DNA from: Streptomyces diastaticus subsp. diastaticus
GTDB lineage: Bacteria; Actinomycetota; Actinomycetes; Streptomycetales; Streptomycetaceae
NCBI RefSeq assembly: GCF_011170125.1
Contig: NZ_BLLN01000005.1
Coordinates: forward strand, 930,001-994,000
DNA: 64,000 nucleotides
Direction of reading: 5' to 3'
This document shows positions 16,512 to 25,665 of this stretch, one piece after another. How positions within the stretch are numbered: position 1 is the first letter of the stretch; each line of letters begins with the position of its first letter. The notes under the pieces are model-generated. The model was given only the letters and a program-made list of their open reading frames with translations, had not been told where the DNA came from and made no database searches. The position numbers and the translations under genes were made by a program.

Positions 16512-18272
16512 TCAGTCCTGGCCGCGCCAGGACCGCCACAGCGCCGCGTACACGCCGTCGGCCGCGACCAGTTCCTCGTGCGTCCCGAGCTCCACCACGC
16601 GGCCCTCGTCCATGACGGCGACGCGGTCGGCGTCGTGTGCGGTCTGGAGGCGGTGGGCGACGGCGATGACGGTGCGGTCCGCGCGCACCGCGGCCATGGC
16701 ACGCTCCGCCTGCCGGGCCGTGGCCGGGTCCAGCAGCGAGGTGGCCTCGTCCAGGATGAGCGTGTGCGGGTCGGCCAGCTGCACCCGGGCGAGGGTGAGC
16801 TGTTGCGCCTGGGCCGCGTCGAGCGCGTGCCCGCCCTGGCCCAGCGTGGTGTCCAGGCCGTCGGGCAGACCGGCCACCCAGTCCGCCTCGAACAGGGCCA
16901 GCGCGGCCAGCACGGCCGCGTCGTCGGCCTCGGGCGCCGCCATGGTCATGTTGTCGCGGAGGGTGCCGAGGAAGACGTGGTGCTCCTGGGTGATGAGGAC
17001 GACCCGGTTGCCCAGCTCGCCGGCGGCGGCCAGGCCGGCGACCGGGACCCCGCCCACCAGGACACTGCCGCTGTCGGGGGTGTCCGCACCGGCGAGCAGT
17101 CTGCCGAGGGTGGACTTGCCCGCTCCGGACCGGCCCACCACCGCGAGCCGCTCACCGGGCCGCACCGTCAGCCGTACGCCTTTCAGGACCTCCTGGCCGG
17201 GGTGGTAGGAGTACCGCACGTCCTGGGCCTCGACGAGGTCGTCGGCGGGGGACGCCACCGGCGTGTCCTGCGGGCGGGCGACCAGGCCGACCCCCTTGAT
17301 CCGCGCGAACGAGGCGCCGCTGCGCTGGAGTTGTTCGACCCAGACGAGCAGCTGGTCGAGCGGGTCGACGAGCTGCCACATGTAGAGGCCGGCGGCGACC
17401 ACCGCGCCGAGCGAGACCGTCCCGTCGAGGTACCCGAACCCGCCGGCCAGCAGGATCAGCGCCAGCGGCAGGGTGTGCGCGAACTCGGTGACCGGGAAGA
17501 GCACCGAGCGCAGCGCGAGCGTGCGCTCACCCGCGTGGTACGTGGTGTCGACGGCCTGGTCCAGGACGCGCCCGCGACGCTCCCCCAGCCCGTACGCCTC
17601 CACGGTGCGGGCGCCCAGCGCGGTGGCGCTGAGGATCTCGGAGACCTCCCCGGCGGCCGCGCCCTCGGCGAGGTAGGCCTCGCGGGAACGGGCCAGGTAC
17701 CAGCGGCTCACCCCGAGGACCAGCGGCAGCCCGGCCAGTGAGCAGAGGCCGAGCAGCGGGGAGAGCAGGAAGATCGCACCGAACAGGAAGACGGCCTGCA
17801 CGCCCGCGACGAAGATGTCCGGCGCCGCGGAGCGCAGGGTGGCCGCGACGGTCGAGACGTCGAGGGTCGCGCGGGTGACCAGGTCGCCGGTGCCCACCTT
17901 GTCCGCCACCCGCCCGGGCAGGGCGAGCGCCCGCTCGACCACCTCCTCGCGCAGCCGGGCCAGGGCGCGCTCGCCGAAGCGGTGGGAGACGCCGCGGGCC
18001 CAGCGGGTCAGCAGCAGCTGGGCCGCCGCGCAGGCCAGCACGGCGGCGGCCAGGAGATCGATGCCCGAGGCCGACAGGCCCCCCGCCTCGACCTGGTCGA
18101 CGATTCGGCCGAGGAGCCAGGGGCCCGCCGCTCCGGCGAGCGCGGCGAGGCAGGTCAGCACGAGGGTCCCCCAGACCGCGCGGGAGTCCTCCGCCACCAG
18201 GTGCCGGACGGCCCGGCGTACCGTCCTGGCGTCGGCGACCGGCAGGCGGGGGGCGGGCGCGGGGCGGTTCAT
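16512..18272 (-). CDS. ABC exporter subunit 2 (TMD-NBD) with degenerate signature motif
   Basis: Half-transporter of 586 residues: six-helix exporter domain (about 30-325) then an ATPase domain. Walker A GRSGAGKST (380-388), Q-loop LITQEHH, Walker B LILDEATS with catalytic Glu (509) and H-loop VAHRL (His 540) are all intact. The ABC signature, normally LSGGQ, is LDAAQ at 484-488. It pairs with the upstream subunit, whose Walker motifs are lost but whose signature is intact. It overlaps that gene by four bases (ATGA). Substrate unknown; such pairs export drugs, peptides or lipids. Confidence 0.93.
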   Translation of the reverse strand: MNRPAPAPRLPVADARTVRRAVRHLVAEDSRAVWGTLVLTCLAALAGAAGPWLLGRIVDQVEAGGLSASGIDLLAAAVLACAAAQLLLTRWARGVSHRFGERALARLREEVVERALALPGRVADKVGTGDLVTRATLDVSTVAATLRSAAPDIFVAGVQAVFLFGAIFLLSPLLGLCSLAGLPLVLGVSRWYLARSREAYLAEGAAAGEVSEILSATALGARTVEAYGLGERRGRVLDQAVDTTYHAGERTLALRSVLFPVTEFAHTLPLALILLAGGFGYLDGTVSLGAVVAAGLYMWQLVDPLDQLLVWVEQLQRSGASFARIKGVGLVARPQDTPVASPADDLVEAQDVRYSYHPGQEVLKGVRLTVRPGERLAVVGRSGAGKSTLGRLLAGADTPDSGSVLVGGVPVAGLAAAGELGNRVVLITQEHHVFLGTLRDNMTMAAPEADDAAVLAALALFEADWVAGLPDGLDTTLGQGGHALDAAQAQQLTLARVQLADPHTLILDEATSLLDPATARQAERAMAAVRADRTVIAVAHRLQTAHDADRVAVMDEGRVVELGTHEELVAADGVYAALWRSWRGQD

Positions 18273-20059
18273 CGGTTCTCCCCCTCCAGGGGCTTCCGGG
18301 GCCGGTCGGTGGAGCCCTCGGCGCCTGGGGCGGCGCCGCGGAACACCAGGGCCGCGTAGGCGGGCCGGGTGGTGAGCAGTTCGCCGTGTCTCCCCCTGGC
18401 CCCGGCCCTGCCGTCCTCCAGGTGGACCACCTCGTCGGCCTGGGCCAGGACGAGGGGCGAGGTGGTGACGACGAGGGTGGTCCGGCCGCGGCGGTGGGCG
18501 GCGAGGCGGGCGGCGACGGCCGCCTCGGTGTGCGCGTCGAGTGCGGAGGTCGGCTCCACCAGCAGCAGCACCTCGGGACCGGCGAGCAGCGCCCGGGCCA
18601 GCCGCAGCCGCTGGCGCTGCCCGCCGGAGACGTCGCGTGCCTGGTCGTCGAGGTGGCTGTCGAGGCCGTCGGGAAGGGCGTCGGCGATGTCGGTGGCGGC
18701 GGCCGCCTCGAGGGCCCGCCGGACGGCGCCGTCCGGCGGGTCGGTGCGGCCGGAGAGGACGGTCCGCAGGGGGCCCGCGAACAGGTGGGCGTCGTGGTCG
18801 GCGAGGAGGATGTGACGCCGCAGGGCGCGGCGGTCCCAGTCGGTGAGCCTGGCGCCGCCCCAGGTGGCGTCGGACGCGCCGTGCCCGGCGAGCCGTTCGG
18901 CCACGGCGCGCGCCTCCTCGGGGCGGGCGCCGGCCAGGGCCGTCAGCCTGCCCGGGGCGACGGTGAGACCCGAGTCGGGGTCGTACAGCCCGGCCGGAGC
19001 TTTCGGCGGGTCGACGCGGGTGCCGTCCGCGCCGGGGGGCGCGCCGAGGGCGAGGATGTCGACGACCCTTCGGGCCGAGACGAGGCCGCGGGGCAGGTCG
19101 TCGGCGCCCTCGATGAACGCCGAGACGGGCACCAGCAGCGCGGAGACGTAGCCGTAGACCGCCACCAGTTCGCCGACGGTGATGGTTCCGGCGGCCGCCA
19201 TCCGGGCGCCGATCCAGGTCACCACGGCGAGGAGGACGACGAGGAGGCAGGCGGTGAGCGCCTGCACCCAGCTGGTGAGGGCAGCCACGCGGTAGCCGAG
19301 CGGGACCAGGGCCCGCGAGCGCGCGCGGTGGCGTGCGGCGAAGACGCGTTTGCCGCCGATGCCGTTGAGCACGCTGAGCCCGGCCACCATGTCCCCGGCG
19401 AGCGCCGTCAGCCGGCCCTGGTCCTCGCGGTAGCGGCCCTCGGCGCCGTGCAGCCTGCCGAGCAGCGGGCCGGCGGTCAGGGCGAGGGCGGGGACCCCGA
19501 GCAGCACGATCAGCGCGAGCACGGCGGAGACCCGCAGGAGCAGGACGGCGGTGACGGCGTAGGCGGCGGCCGCGCCCACACCGGGGCCCGTGACGGTGAG
19601 GGTCTGCGCGATCCTGCCGATGTCCCCGGCCTGGAGGTGGGTCAGCTCGCCGGCGGAGACCTGCCGGGGCAGGGCGGAGCCGAGGCGGGTGACGTGCCGG
19701 GTGACCACCTGCACGGTGCGGTAGGCCGCGTCCACCCGCACCCTGGTCATGGTGCGGTGCCGCAGGATGCCGAGGACCGCGAGGGCGGCGCCCGTGGCGA
19801 GCAGGACGCCCGTCCACAGGAGCAGCGCCCCGGCGTCCCGGCCGCGCAGCCCGTCGTCGACCGCCCGGGACATCAGGTAGGGCGGGGCGATGAGCAGGCA
19901 CATCCAGGCGGTGCCCCAGACGGAACCCGCCAGTACCCGCCGCCGCTGGCTGACCGTCAGCCACCACAGGAACCTGAGCGGGCTGCGGTGATCCGGCTCG
20001 CCCGGGTCGGCGTAGGGCACCCGGCGTCTGTGGCCGGGCCGTTCGCGGTCGTGGGTCAT
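18269..20059 (-). CDS. ABC exporter subunit 1 (TMD-NBD) with degenerate Walker motifs
   Basis: Half-transporter of 596 residues with six transmembrane helices (about 40-320). The ATPase domain has lost the Walker A loop (LAGARPEEA at 375-383, no Lys or Gly-rich turn), the Walker B Asp (LLLVEPTS, Val at 501) and the H-loop His (VVTTSPL), yet keeps a perfect signature (VSGGQRQRLRLARAL, 478-490) and the Glu after Walker B. It should still contribute its signature to the ATP site formed with subunit 2's Walker motifs. ATG at 20059 follows a 150-bp spacer. Confidence 0.93.
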   Translation of the reverse strand: MTHDRERPGHRRRVPYADPGEPDHRSPLRFLWWLTVSQRRRVLAGSVWGTAWMCLLIAPPYLMSRAVDDGLRGRDAGALLLWTGVLLATGAALAVLGILRHRTMTRVRVDAAYRTVQVVTRHVTRLGSALPRQVSAGELTHLQAGDIGRIAQTLTVTGPGVGAAAAYAVTAVLLLRVSAVLALIVLLGVPALALTAGPLLGRLHGAEGRYREDQGRLTALAGDMVAGLSVLNGIGGKRVFAARHRARSRALVPLGYRVAALTSWVQALTACLLVVLLAVVTWIGARMAAAGTITVGELVAVYGYVSALLVPVSAFIEGADDLPRGLVSARRVVDILALGAPPGADGTRVDPPKAPAGLYDPDSGLTVAPGRLTALAGARPEEARAVAERLAGHGASDATWGGARLTDWDRRALRRHILLADHDAHLFAGPLRTVLSGRTDPPDGAVRRALEAAAATDIADALPDGLDSHLDDQARDVSGGQRQRLRLARALLAGPEVLLLVEPTSALDAHTEAAVAARLAAHRRGRTTLVVTTSPLVLAQADEVVHLEDGRAGARGRHGELLTTRPAYAALVFRGAAPGAEGSTDRPRKPLEGENR

Positions 20060-20209
20060 CGGGGCCGTCCTCGGGTGGTGGGCGGACAGGGCCGACGGGC
20101 GGACCGCCGGTGGGCGGGGCTCAGGGCAGGCTGCGCACCGGCCGCCCGCACGCCCTGCCGGGGTCCGGGCGCCCGGAGCCCTGTCGCCCGTACGTGCGGC
20201 GTGGCGCGG

Positions 20210-20797
20210 TCAGGCCGGGGCGAGCCGCGCGTACTCCTTCAGGAGTTTCCGGCGCCGCACGGTCATGAGGACCCCGGCCAGCAGCGCGAGCGGGGCGAGG
20301 AGCAGCGCGATGATCATGGGCAGCGTCATGCCGGGCGGGTCCTGGACCCACGCCGTCGTCATCACCAGGTTCGGGTCCTCCGGGGCGTAGGTCACCGGGA
20401 CCTGGGCTCCCTGCCGCAGCCCGTCGGGCAGCTTCCCGCCCCATTCGACGAGCTCCGTCTCGACCTGGCCCCCGGGGCCGCTGAACCGCACGCCGACGTT
20501 GCCCACCTCGCCGTACTTGTTCGTCGTGACGGAGGTGACCTCCGCCAGAACGAGGACGCCGTTCTCGCGCAGGTCGGCCACACGCTCCTGGGAGGGGAGC
20601 AGGAAGAAGAGGAAGCCGCCACCGCACAGGGCAGCGATGGCCAACACCGTGGCGATGAGCCGCCGTTGCGGCAGCGGCGGCAGGGCCGCCCGCTGTCGTT
20701 CGCGTTCCCACTCCCGCTCGCGTGCCAGATCGCTCCGGGATCTCGGGGGCGGCGTGTAGTCGTCGCGCCGCTTCTTGCGCTGGTTCTTGTCGGCCAT
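20210..20797 (-). CDS. DUF3592-like two-helix membrane protein
   Basis: A 195-residue protein: charged, strongly basic N-terminus (KNQRKKRRDDY, then EREWERERQR), a transmembrane helix (about 47-68), an extracellular beta-type domain of ~80 residues (VLVLAEVTSVTTNKYGEVGNV ... VPVTYAPEDPNLVMTT) and a second helix (about 162-182) with a basic tail. This plan matches DUF3592 proteins, whose function is unknown. It lies 27 bp downstream of the 486-residue cassette protein and is probably cotranscribed. Confidence 0.75.
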   Translation of the reverse strand: MADKNQRKKRRDDYTPPPRSRSDLAREREWERERQRAALPPLPQRRLIATVLAIAALCGGGFLFFLLPSQERVADLRENGVLVLAEVTSVTTNKYGEVGNVGVRFSGPGGQVETELVEWGGKLPDGLRQGAQVPVTYAPEDPNLVMTTAWVQDPPGMTLPMIIALLLAPLALLAGVLMTVRRRKLLKEYARLAPA

Positions 20798-20824
20798 GTG
20801 CTTCGCCTCTTCCGTCCCCGTACG

Positions 20825-22285
20825 TCAAAACCCCAGCCAGCCGCCGACCTTCTTGGCCGCCCCTGCCACGCCCTTGCCGATGTCCTTGGCCGTGTTGGTG
20901 ACGGCCTTGACGGCCTTCTTGCCGGTGTCGGTGTTGAGCGCGTAGTACGCGGCGTAGCCGAGGCCCGCGCCGACCACGATGCCCGCCGCCACGCCCCAGC
21001 CGACCGGCCCGCCCAGGGCCGCCACTCCCGCCACACCGGCCCACGTGCCCGCCATGCCGGCTCCGAGCGAGGCCACGTTGGAGGCGACGGCCACGTCGGT
21101 GTCGGCCCCGTTGACCTTGATGTCGTAGGCGATGCCGCCGATGGTGAGCAGCGAGCCGACCAGCGGCACCCGGCCGCCGGCCCGGAAGGCCTTGCCCATC
21201 CAGCCGCCCTTGACGGCTCCCGCGGGCGCCTTGATGTACGGCACCTTGTCGGCGAGCCAGCGGGCGGAGTCGCCGACGGACAGCTCCATCAGGCGGGAGA
21301 ACGAGCCCATGCCGTACTTGGCGAAGAGCCGCTCGGCCTGTCGGGAGGCGGCCTTGGACGCCTTGGCGTTGGCGCGCGTCTCCTTCTTGAACTTGGCCCG
21401 GTCGGCGGGGGTCATGGCGTTGATCCGCCGGTCGTACGCGGCCTTCGCCGCCTGCGAGAACTTGCCCGCCTCGTTCCAGAACTTGTCCGCCAGGTTCGAC
21501 TGGATGCCGATCACGCCGGCGACGAGACCCGCGTGCACGGTCCAGGTCGCCTTCGGGTCGCCGAGGTCCGTGATCGCCTTCTGGAGGTGCTTCCAGCCGG
21601 TCTCCCACAGGTCGGGGTCGTCGTTCTGCATCAGCGCGCGGTTGAAGAGGGCGCCGGGCTCGTCCTCCGGCAGATCGCCGTGGAACATGTCCAGGATCTT
21701 GTGGAAGCCCGGGGCGGGCTTCTCGGCGCTGACCGCGGCGGTGAAGGCGGTGCCGAAGATCTTGGCGTCCTCCTTGGCGGTCGGCGCACCGGCCGCCGCG
21801 ATCGCCACGGGGAGGTTGTTGACCACCTCCGGGTCCATGTTGGCGTAGAAGGCCGAGGCGAAGTCGGGGTCCTTGCCGTGCTTGGCCAGCTCCTGGGCTA
21901 TGCGGTGGAAGGCGGGTCCGGCCTCGTCGGGGCCCATCTCCGCGAGGCCCTCGGCCTCCTCGGCGAGCTTCTTGCCCTCGGCGTGCGCCTGCTTCACCGT
22001 CCACACCGGCTCGCGCAACTGCACCATGGGCGGCTTGGGCCCGACACCTTCGAACTCCATGGCGGCGGCCAGGGTCTGGCGGCGGCGCAGCATGGGCAGT
22101 TCGTCGTCGACCCAGGAGGCTATCTTGCCCAGTTCGGTCAGGTGGGTGGTCTCCAGGCCGAACTTGCGGAAGCGGCCGATGTAGGAGTTCTTGCCCTGCT
22201 GGAGGGTCTTGCTGCCGGAGACCAGGCTGGTGATGGTCTTCATGAGGTTGTCGGGGTTGATCCCCGAGAAGTTCGGGTCAGTCAT
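20825..22285 (-). CDS. Uncharacterised actinobacterial protein with C-terminal glycine-rich hydrophobic domain
   Basis: A 486-residue protein of unknown function; it may belong to the DUF6571 group, but this is from memory and unverified. Residues 1-~330 are helical and soluble, with no signal peptide (DPNFSGINPDNLMKTITSL..., then helices rich in Lys/Ala). Residues ~385-470 are hydrophobic and glycine-rich (VGSLLTIGGIAYDIKVNG, GAGMAGTWAGVAGVAALGG, GWGVAAGIVVGAGLGYAAYYALN), like the pore or translocation segments of polymorphic toxins, and the last ~30 residues are a basic amphipathic tail (KKAVKAVTNTAKDIGKG). It overlaps the upstream SAV_915-like gene by 8 bp. Confidence 0.7.
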   Translation of the reverse strand: MTDPNFSGINPDNLMKTITSLVSGSKTLQQGKNSYIGRFRKFGLETTHLTELGKIASWVDDELPMLRRRQTLAAAMEFEGVGPKPPMVQLREPVWTVKQAHAEGKKLAEEAEGLAEMGPDEAGPAFHRIAQELAKHGKDPDFASAFYANMDPEVVNNLPVAIAAAGAPTAKEDAKIFGTAFTAAVSAEKPAPGFHKILDMFHGDLPEDEPGALFNRALMQNDDPDLWETGWKHLQKAITDLGDPKATWTVHAGLVAGVIGIQSNLADKFWNEAGKFSQAAKAAYDRRINAMTPADRAKFKKETRANAKASKAASRQAERLFAKYGMGSFSRLMELSVGDSARWLADKVPYIKAPAGAVKGGWMGKAFRAGGRVPLVGSLLTIGGIAYDIKVNGADTDVAVASNVASLGAGMAGTWAGVAGVAALGGPVGWGVAAGIVVGAGLGYAAYYALNTDTGKKAVKAVTNTAKDIGKGVAGAAKKVGGWLGF

Positions 22286-22625
22286 TCTTCGCACCCCCCG
22301 CGGTACTTGTGCCGGCCTCGTCCTGCGGGGGCTGCGGGTCCAGCAGCACCGCCTGGGCGCCCGACCCCTCCAGCGCCCCCTCCAGCTTGTCGGAGGGGAT
22401 CGCCACCCACGCCTGCTCCTCGCCCATCGCGTCGACCAGGGCGGCGACGGTGGAGAAGGCCAGGGCGACCAGGGTGGTCCCCCCGGACTCGGCCTCCATC
22501 GGGAGGAGCATGACCTCGACGGTGCCGTCGAGCAGAGGTGCGCCGTCGTCGTCCCGGGGCACGTCCTCCATGGTGGGGACCACCAGGACGTCCGGGGCTT
22601 CCTGAAGAGACCGAGCCGAATCCAT
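22278..22625 (-). CDS. SAV_915/SseB-like small protein
   Basis: A 115-residue acidic protein resembling the streptomycete SAV_915 / SseB-N group (VLVVPTMEDVP, VEVMLLPMEAESGGTTLVALAFSTVAALVDAMGEEQAWVAIPSDKLE). Function unknown; related SseB domains occur next to secretion and toxin genes. ATG at 22625 is preferred over an upstream in-frame start because similarity to the family begins just after it. First gene of the three-gene cassette, overlapping the next gene by 8 bp. Its acidity beside a basic-tailed partner would suit a chaperone or immunity role, which is inference only. Confidence 0.65.
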   Translation of the reverse strand: MDSARSLQEAPDVLVVPTMEDVPRDDDGAPLLDGTVEVMLLPMEAESGGTTLVALAFSTVAALVDAMGEEQAWVAIPSDKLEGALEGSGAQAVLLDPQPPQDEAGTSTAGGAKND

Positions 22626-22733
22626 TCGAACAGAGTAATGAGCCTCGTCGGGCTCGCGTACACCGCTCCCCTGGTGTCCACGCCCCAGCCACACATTCGC
22701 CACGGGCGCCCGCCCCGCGTGCCCGACGGGGCG

Positions 22734-23588
22734 TCAGGCGCGTGGTACCACCATCGGGGTGCCGGTCACGGGGTCGGGGACGACCACGCACTCCAGGTCG
22801 AAGACGGCCTCGACGAGGGCGGCGTCGACGATGTCGCGGGGGGCGCCCTGGGCGACGACCCTCCCGCCCCGCATCGCCACCAGATGGTCGGCGAAGCGGC
22901 ACGCCTGGTTGAGGTCGTGGAGCACCGTGACGACCGTCCGGCCCTCGTCCCGCAGCCGGGCGAGCAGCCGCAACAGCTGGTACTGGTGGGCCAGGTCGAG
23001 GAAGGTGGTGGGCTCGTCGAGCAGCAGGTAGGGGGTCTCCTGGGCCAGCACCATGGCGACCCACACCCGCTGGCGCTGGCCGCCGGACAGCTCCTCGACG
23101 CGCCGGTCGGCCAGTTCGGCGACGCCGGCGGCCGCCATCGCCTCGACCACGGCCCGCTCGTCCGCCGGGGACCAGGTGGCCAGCAGCGACTGGTGCGGGT
23201 AGCGGCCGCGGGCCACCAGCTGCCGCACCAGCGTGTTCTCGGGCGCCGCCAGCCCCTGCGGGAGGAAGCCGAGTTGGCGGGCGGCCGCCTTGGGGCGCAG
23301 GGCGTGCAGGTCCTCGCCGTCCCACCGGACGGTCCCGGCGTTCGGGGTAAGGAGCCGGACGAGGGCCTTGAGCAGGGTCGACTTGCCGCAGGCGTTGGCG
23401 CCCACTACGGCGGTGAACGCGCCGTCGGGTATCTCCAGACTGAGGCGCGGGGAGACCACCCGGTCGCCGTAGGCGAGTTCGAGGGCGTCGGCAGTGAGGC
23501 GGGGCATGGCGGTGGGTTCTTCCTGAGAGTCCGAGGTCCGCGGGGCCGTACCCGGCGAGGTGCCGGACCGGTCGGGGCCGAGGGTCAT
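22734..23588 (-). CDS. Iron-siderophore ABC transporter ATPase (FecE/FepC type)
   Basis: Cytoplasmic ATPase energising siderophore import. Walker A GANACGKST (about 63-71), Q-loop LGFLPQG, signature EELSGGQRQRVWVAMVLAQ, Walker B YLLLDEPTTFLD, and H-loop TVLHDLNQA are all present. The start at 23588 overlaps the permease stop (ATGA); an internal ATG at 23507 would remove a 27-residue leader unlike the family and is a credible alternative. Last gene of the operon. Confidence 0.94.
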   Translation of the reverse strand: MTLGPDRSGTSPGTAPRTSDSQEEPTAMPRLTADALELAYGDRVVSPRLSLEIPDGAFTAVVGANACGKSTLLKALVRLLTPNAGTVRWDGEDLHALRPKAAARQLGFLPQGLAAPENTLVRQLVARGRYPHQSLLATWSPADERAVVEAMAAAGVAELADRRVEELSGGQRQRVWVAMVLAQETPYLLLDEPTTFLDLAHQYQLLRLLARLRDEGRTVVTVLHDLNQACRFADHLVAMRGGRVVAQGAPRDIVDAALVEAVFDLECVVVPDPVTGTPMVVPRA

Positions 23589-24667
23589 CGGCGCACCTCG
23601 CGCAGGAGCAGCCAGAGGAGGTAGCCGCCGCCGACCACCGTGGTGACGGCGCCGACCGGCAGCGCCACGGGGGCCAGGACGGTCTGCGCCGTCAGGTCGG
23701 CCACCAGCAGGAGTACCGCGCCGGTCAGCGCGGCCGGCAGCAGCGGGACGCCGGCGGCGCCGGCCAGGCGGCGGCCGATCTGCGGGGCGGCCAGGGCGAT
23801 GAAGACGATCGGCCCGGCCACCGCGGTGACCGTCGCGGTGCAGCCGACCCCGGCGAGGACGACCAGCGGCCGGTAGCCGGAGAGCCGGACGCCGGAGGTG
23901 ACGGCGAGGTCGTCGCCGACCGCGACCTGGTGCATGGGGCGGGCCAGCGCGGCCAGCAGCACGGCGAGGAGGGCGAGGAGGGCCAGCGGCAGGCGCAGGT
24001 CCCCCCAGCCGATGCCGTTGAGCGACCCGGCACTCCAGCCGACGGCGGCCATGGCGACCTCCAGTTCGGCGCGGAGCACGATCCAGGAGTTGAGCGCGGT
24101 GAGCATGGCGTTGACGGCGATGCCGATGACGACCAGCCTGAGCCCGCCGAGGCCGGAGCCGAGCGAGAGCAGGTAGACGACGGCCGCGGCGGCGAGGCCG
24201 CCGGCCACCGAGCCGACGGCCAGTTGCACGCTGGTGCCGGACAGTACGGTGAGGGCGACCAGCGCGCCGGTGTAGGCACCCGCGTCAAGGCCGGTGACGT
24301 CGGGGCTGCCCAGCGGGTTGCGGGTGAGGTTCTGGAAGACCGATCCGGCGGCGCCGAGGGCCGCTCCGAAGGCCAGCGCCGCGGTCACCCGGGGCAGCCG
24401 CCACTCCTGGACCACGAAGGCCACGTCGCCGTGCCCGGCCAGCGCGGCGAACACCTCGCCGGGCGGGTCCCAGGAGTCGCCCCGGCACAGCCCCACGAAG
24501 GCGAGCACGGCGGCGAGGACGGTCAGGGCGGCGACGGCGACGGCGGTGCGGCGCTCGACGGCGGCCGAGAAGGACCCGAGGCGGACGGCGAACGGCGGCC
24601 GGGCACCGGTGGGGCCTCCCCCGGCCGGGGCGCGCCCCTTCCGCGTCGTCCTCTCTTCGAGCTTCAC
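23585..24667 (-). CDS. FecCD-family siderophore ABC permease
   Basis: A 360-residue permease of the BtuCD/FecCD type with about ten hydrophobic helices. Family blocks include EWRLPRVTAALAFGAALGAAG, QNLTRNPLGSPDVTG and FIALAAPQIGRRLAG (the ATPase-coupling helix region). GTG at 24667 overlaps the stop of the other permease (GTGA), so the two subunits are made in step and should form a heterodimer. Confidence 0.94.
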   Translation of the reverse strand: MKLEERTTRKGRAPAGGGPTGARPPFAVRLGSFSAAVERRTAVAVAALTVLAAVLAFVGLCRGDSWDPPGEVFAALAGHGDVAFVVQEWRLPRVTAALAFGAALGAAGSVFQNLTRNPLGSPDVTGLDAGAYTGALVALTVLSGTSVQLAVGSVAGGLAAAAVVYLLSLGSGLGGLRLVVIGIAVNAMLTALNSWIVLRAELEVAMAAVGWSAGSLNGIGWGDLRLPLALLALLAVLLAALARPMHQVAVGDDLAVTSGVRLSGYRPLVVLAGVGCTATVTAVAGPIVFIALAAPQIGRRLAGAAGVPLLPAALTGAVLLLVADLTAQTVLAPVALPVGAVTTVVGGGYLLWLLLREVRR

Positions 24668-25665
24668 AGCGTCACCGCCCCATAGCGTCGTACGGCCCAG
24701 ATCAGCACGGGTCCGCCGATGAAAGCGGTGACGACCGCGACCGGCACCTCGCCGGTCGGCAGCAGCAGCCGCGCCGCCACGTCGGCGGCCAGCAGGATCA
24801 ACGGACCCAGCAGCATGCACAGTCCCAGCAGCAGCCGGACGGAACCGCCGGCCAGGCGGCGCGCCAGGTGCGGGACCATCAGCCCGAGGAAGGCGACCGG
24901 CCCGGCCAGGGCGGTCGCGGCCCCGGCGAGTACCGTGATGAGGACCAGCACGGTGATGCGGGTCCGCCGCACCCGGCTTCCCAGGGCGCGCGCCACCTCG
25001 GTGCCGAGCCCCAGCGCCTGGAGCGGACTGGCCGCCACCAGCGCGCCGATCAGGCTGGCGGCGATCACCAGCAGCGGCAGCAGGTAGGGCACCTGCTCCC
25101 GCCCGGCGAGCGAGCCGACCACCCAGAAGCGGTACGTGTCGAAGACGTCGGGCAGGGTCATCCGCAGCCCGAGCGAGATCCCGGCGAGGACGAAGCCGAG
25201 CGCGGTACCGGCCAGCACCAGGCGCAGCGGGGACGCGCGGCCCACCGCGTACACGAGGAGTGCCGCGAGGAGCGCGCCGAGAGCGGCGAGGCCGAGCTGG
25301 GCCGCCTGCGAGCCGGCGAGGCCGGCCACCGCGCCGAGGGTGACGGCGAAGCCCGCGCCGCCGGCCACCCCCAGCACGCCGGGTTCGGCCAGGGCGTTGC
25401 GGGTGAGGGTCTGCATGAGCGCGCCGGCGACGGCGAGCGCGGCGCCGACCAGGATGCCGATGACCGTGCGGGGCAGCCGTACCTCGCGGATCACCAGGTG
25501 GTGGGCGGCGGTGGCGCCGTCGCCCGGCGGGGCGTCGAACAGGGCGCGCCAGACCTCGGCCGGGGGCACGGTCCGCGAACCCACGGCGAGGCTGGCGACC
25601 ACGGCGGCCAGGACCAGCACCAGCACACCGGAGAGCAGGGCGGTGCGTGGTGGTTCAGTCCTCAA
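24664..25665 (-). CDS. FecCD-family siderophore ABC permease (first subunit)
   Basis: A 333-residue FecCD permease: LPRTVIGILVGAALAVAGALMQ, TRNALAEPGVLGV, and FLGLMVPHLARRLAG. The start is uncertain. A TTG at 25665 in the correct frame overlaps the end of the siderophore-interacting protein by 11 bp and gives the expected length; no ATG or GTG is better placed. It is translationally linked with both neighbours. Confidence 0.88.
   Translation of the reverse strand: MRTEPPRTALLSGVLVLVLAAVVASLAVGSRTVPPAEVWRALFDAPPGDGATAAHHLVIREVRLPRTVIGILVGAALAVAGALMQTLTRNALAEPGVLGVAGGAGFAVTLGAVAGLAGSQAAQLGLAALGALLAALLVYAVGRASPLRLVLAGTALGFVLAGISLGLRMTLPDVFDTYRFWVVGSLAGREQVPYLLPLLVIAASLIGALVAASPLQALGLGTEVARALGSRVRRTRITVLVLITVLAGAATALAGPVAFLGLMVPHLARRLAGGSVRLLLGLCMLLGPLILLAADVAARLLLPTGEVPVAVVTAFIGGPVLIWAVRRYGAVTL

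Noticed and set aside
16512-19967. Single 1151-codon minus-strand frame spanning both ABC exporter genes
   Set aside because: Its first half is an out-of-frame reading of subunit 1. The real layout is two genes overlapping by ATGA, each with its own TMD and NBD.
18386-22513. Open plus-strand frame of 1375 codons
   Set aside because: It is the antisense shadow of the ABC exporter and the 20210-22625 cassette. It is Gly/Arg/Asp/Val-rich, has no domains, and the opposite strand holds clear conserved proteins.
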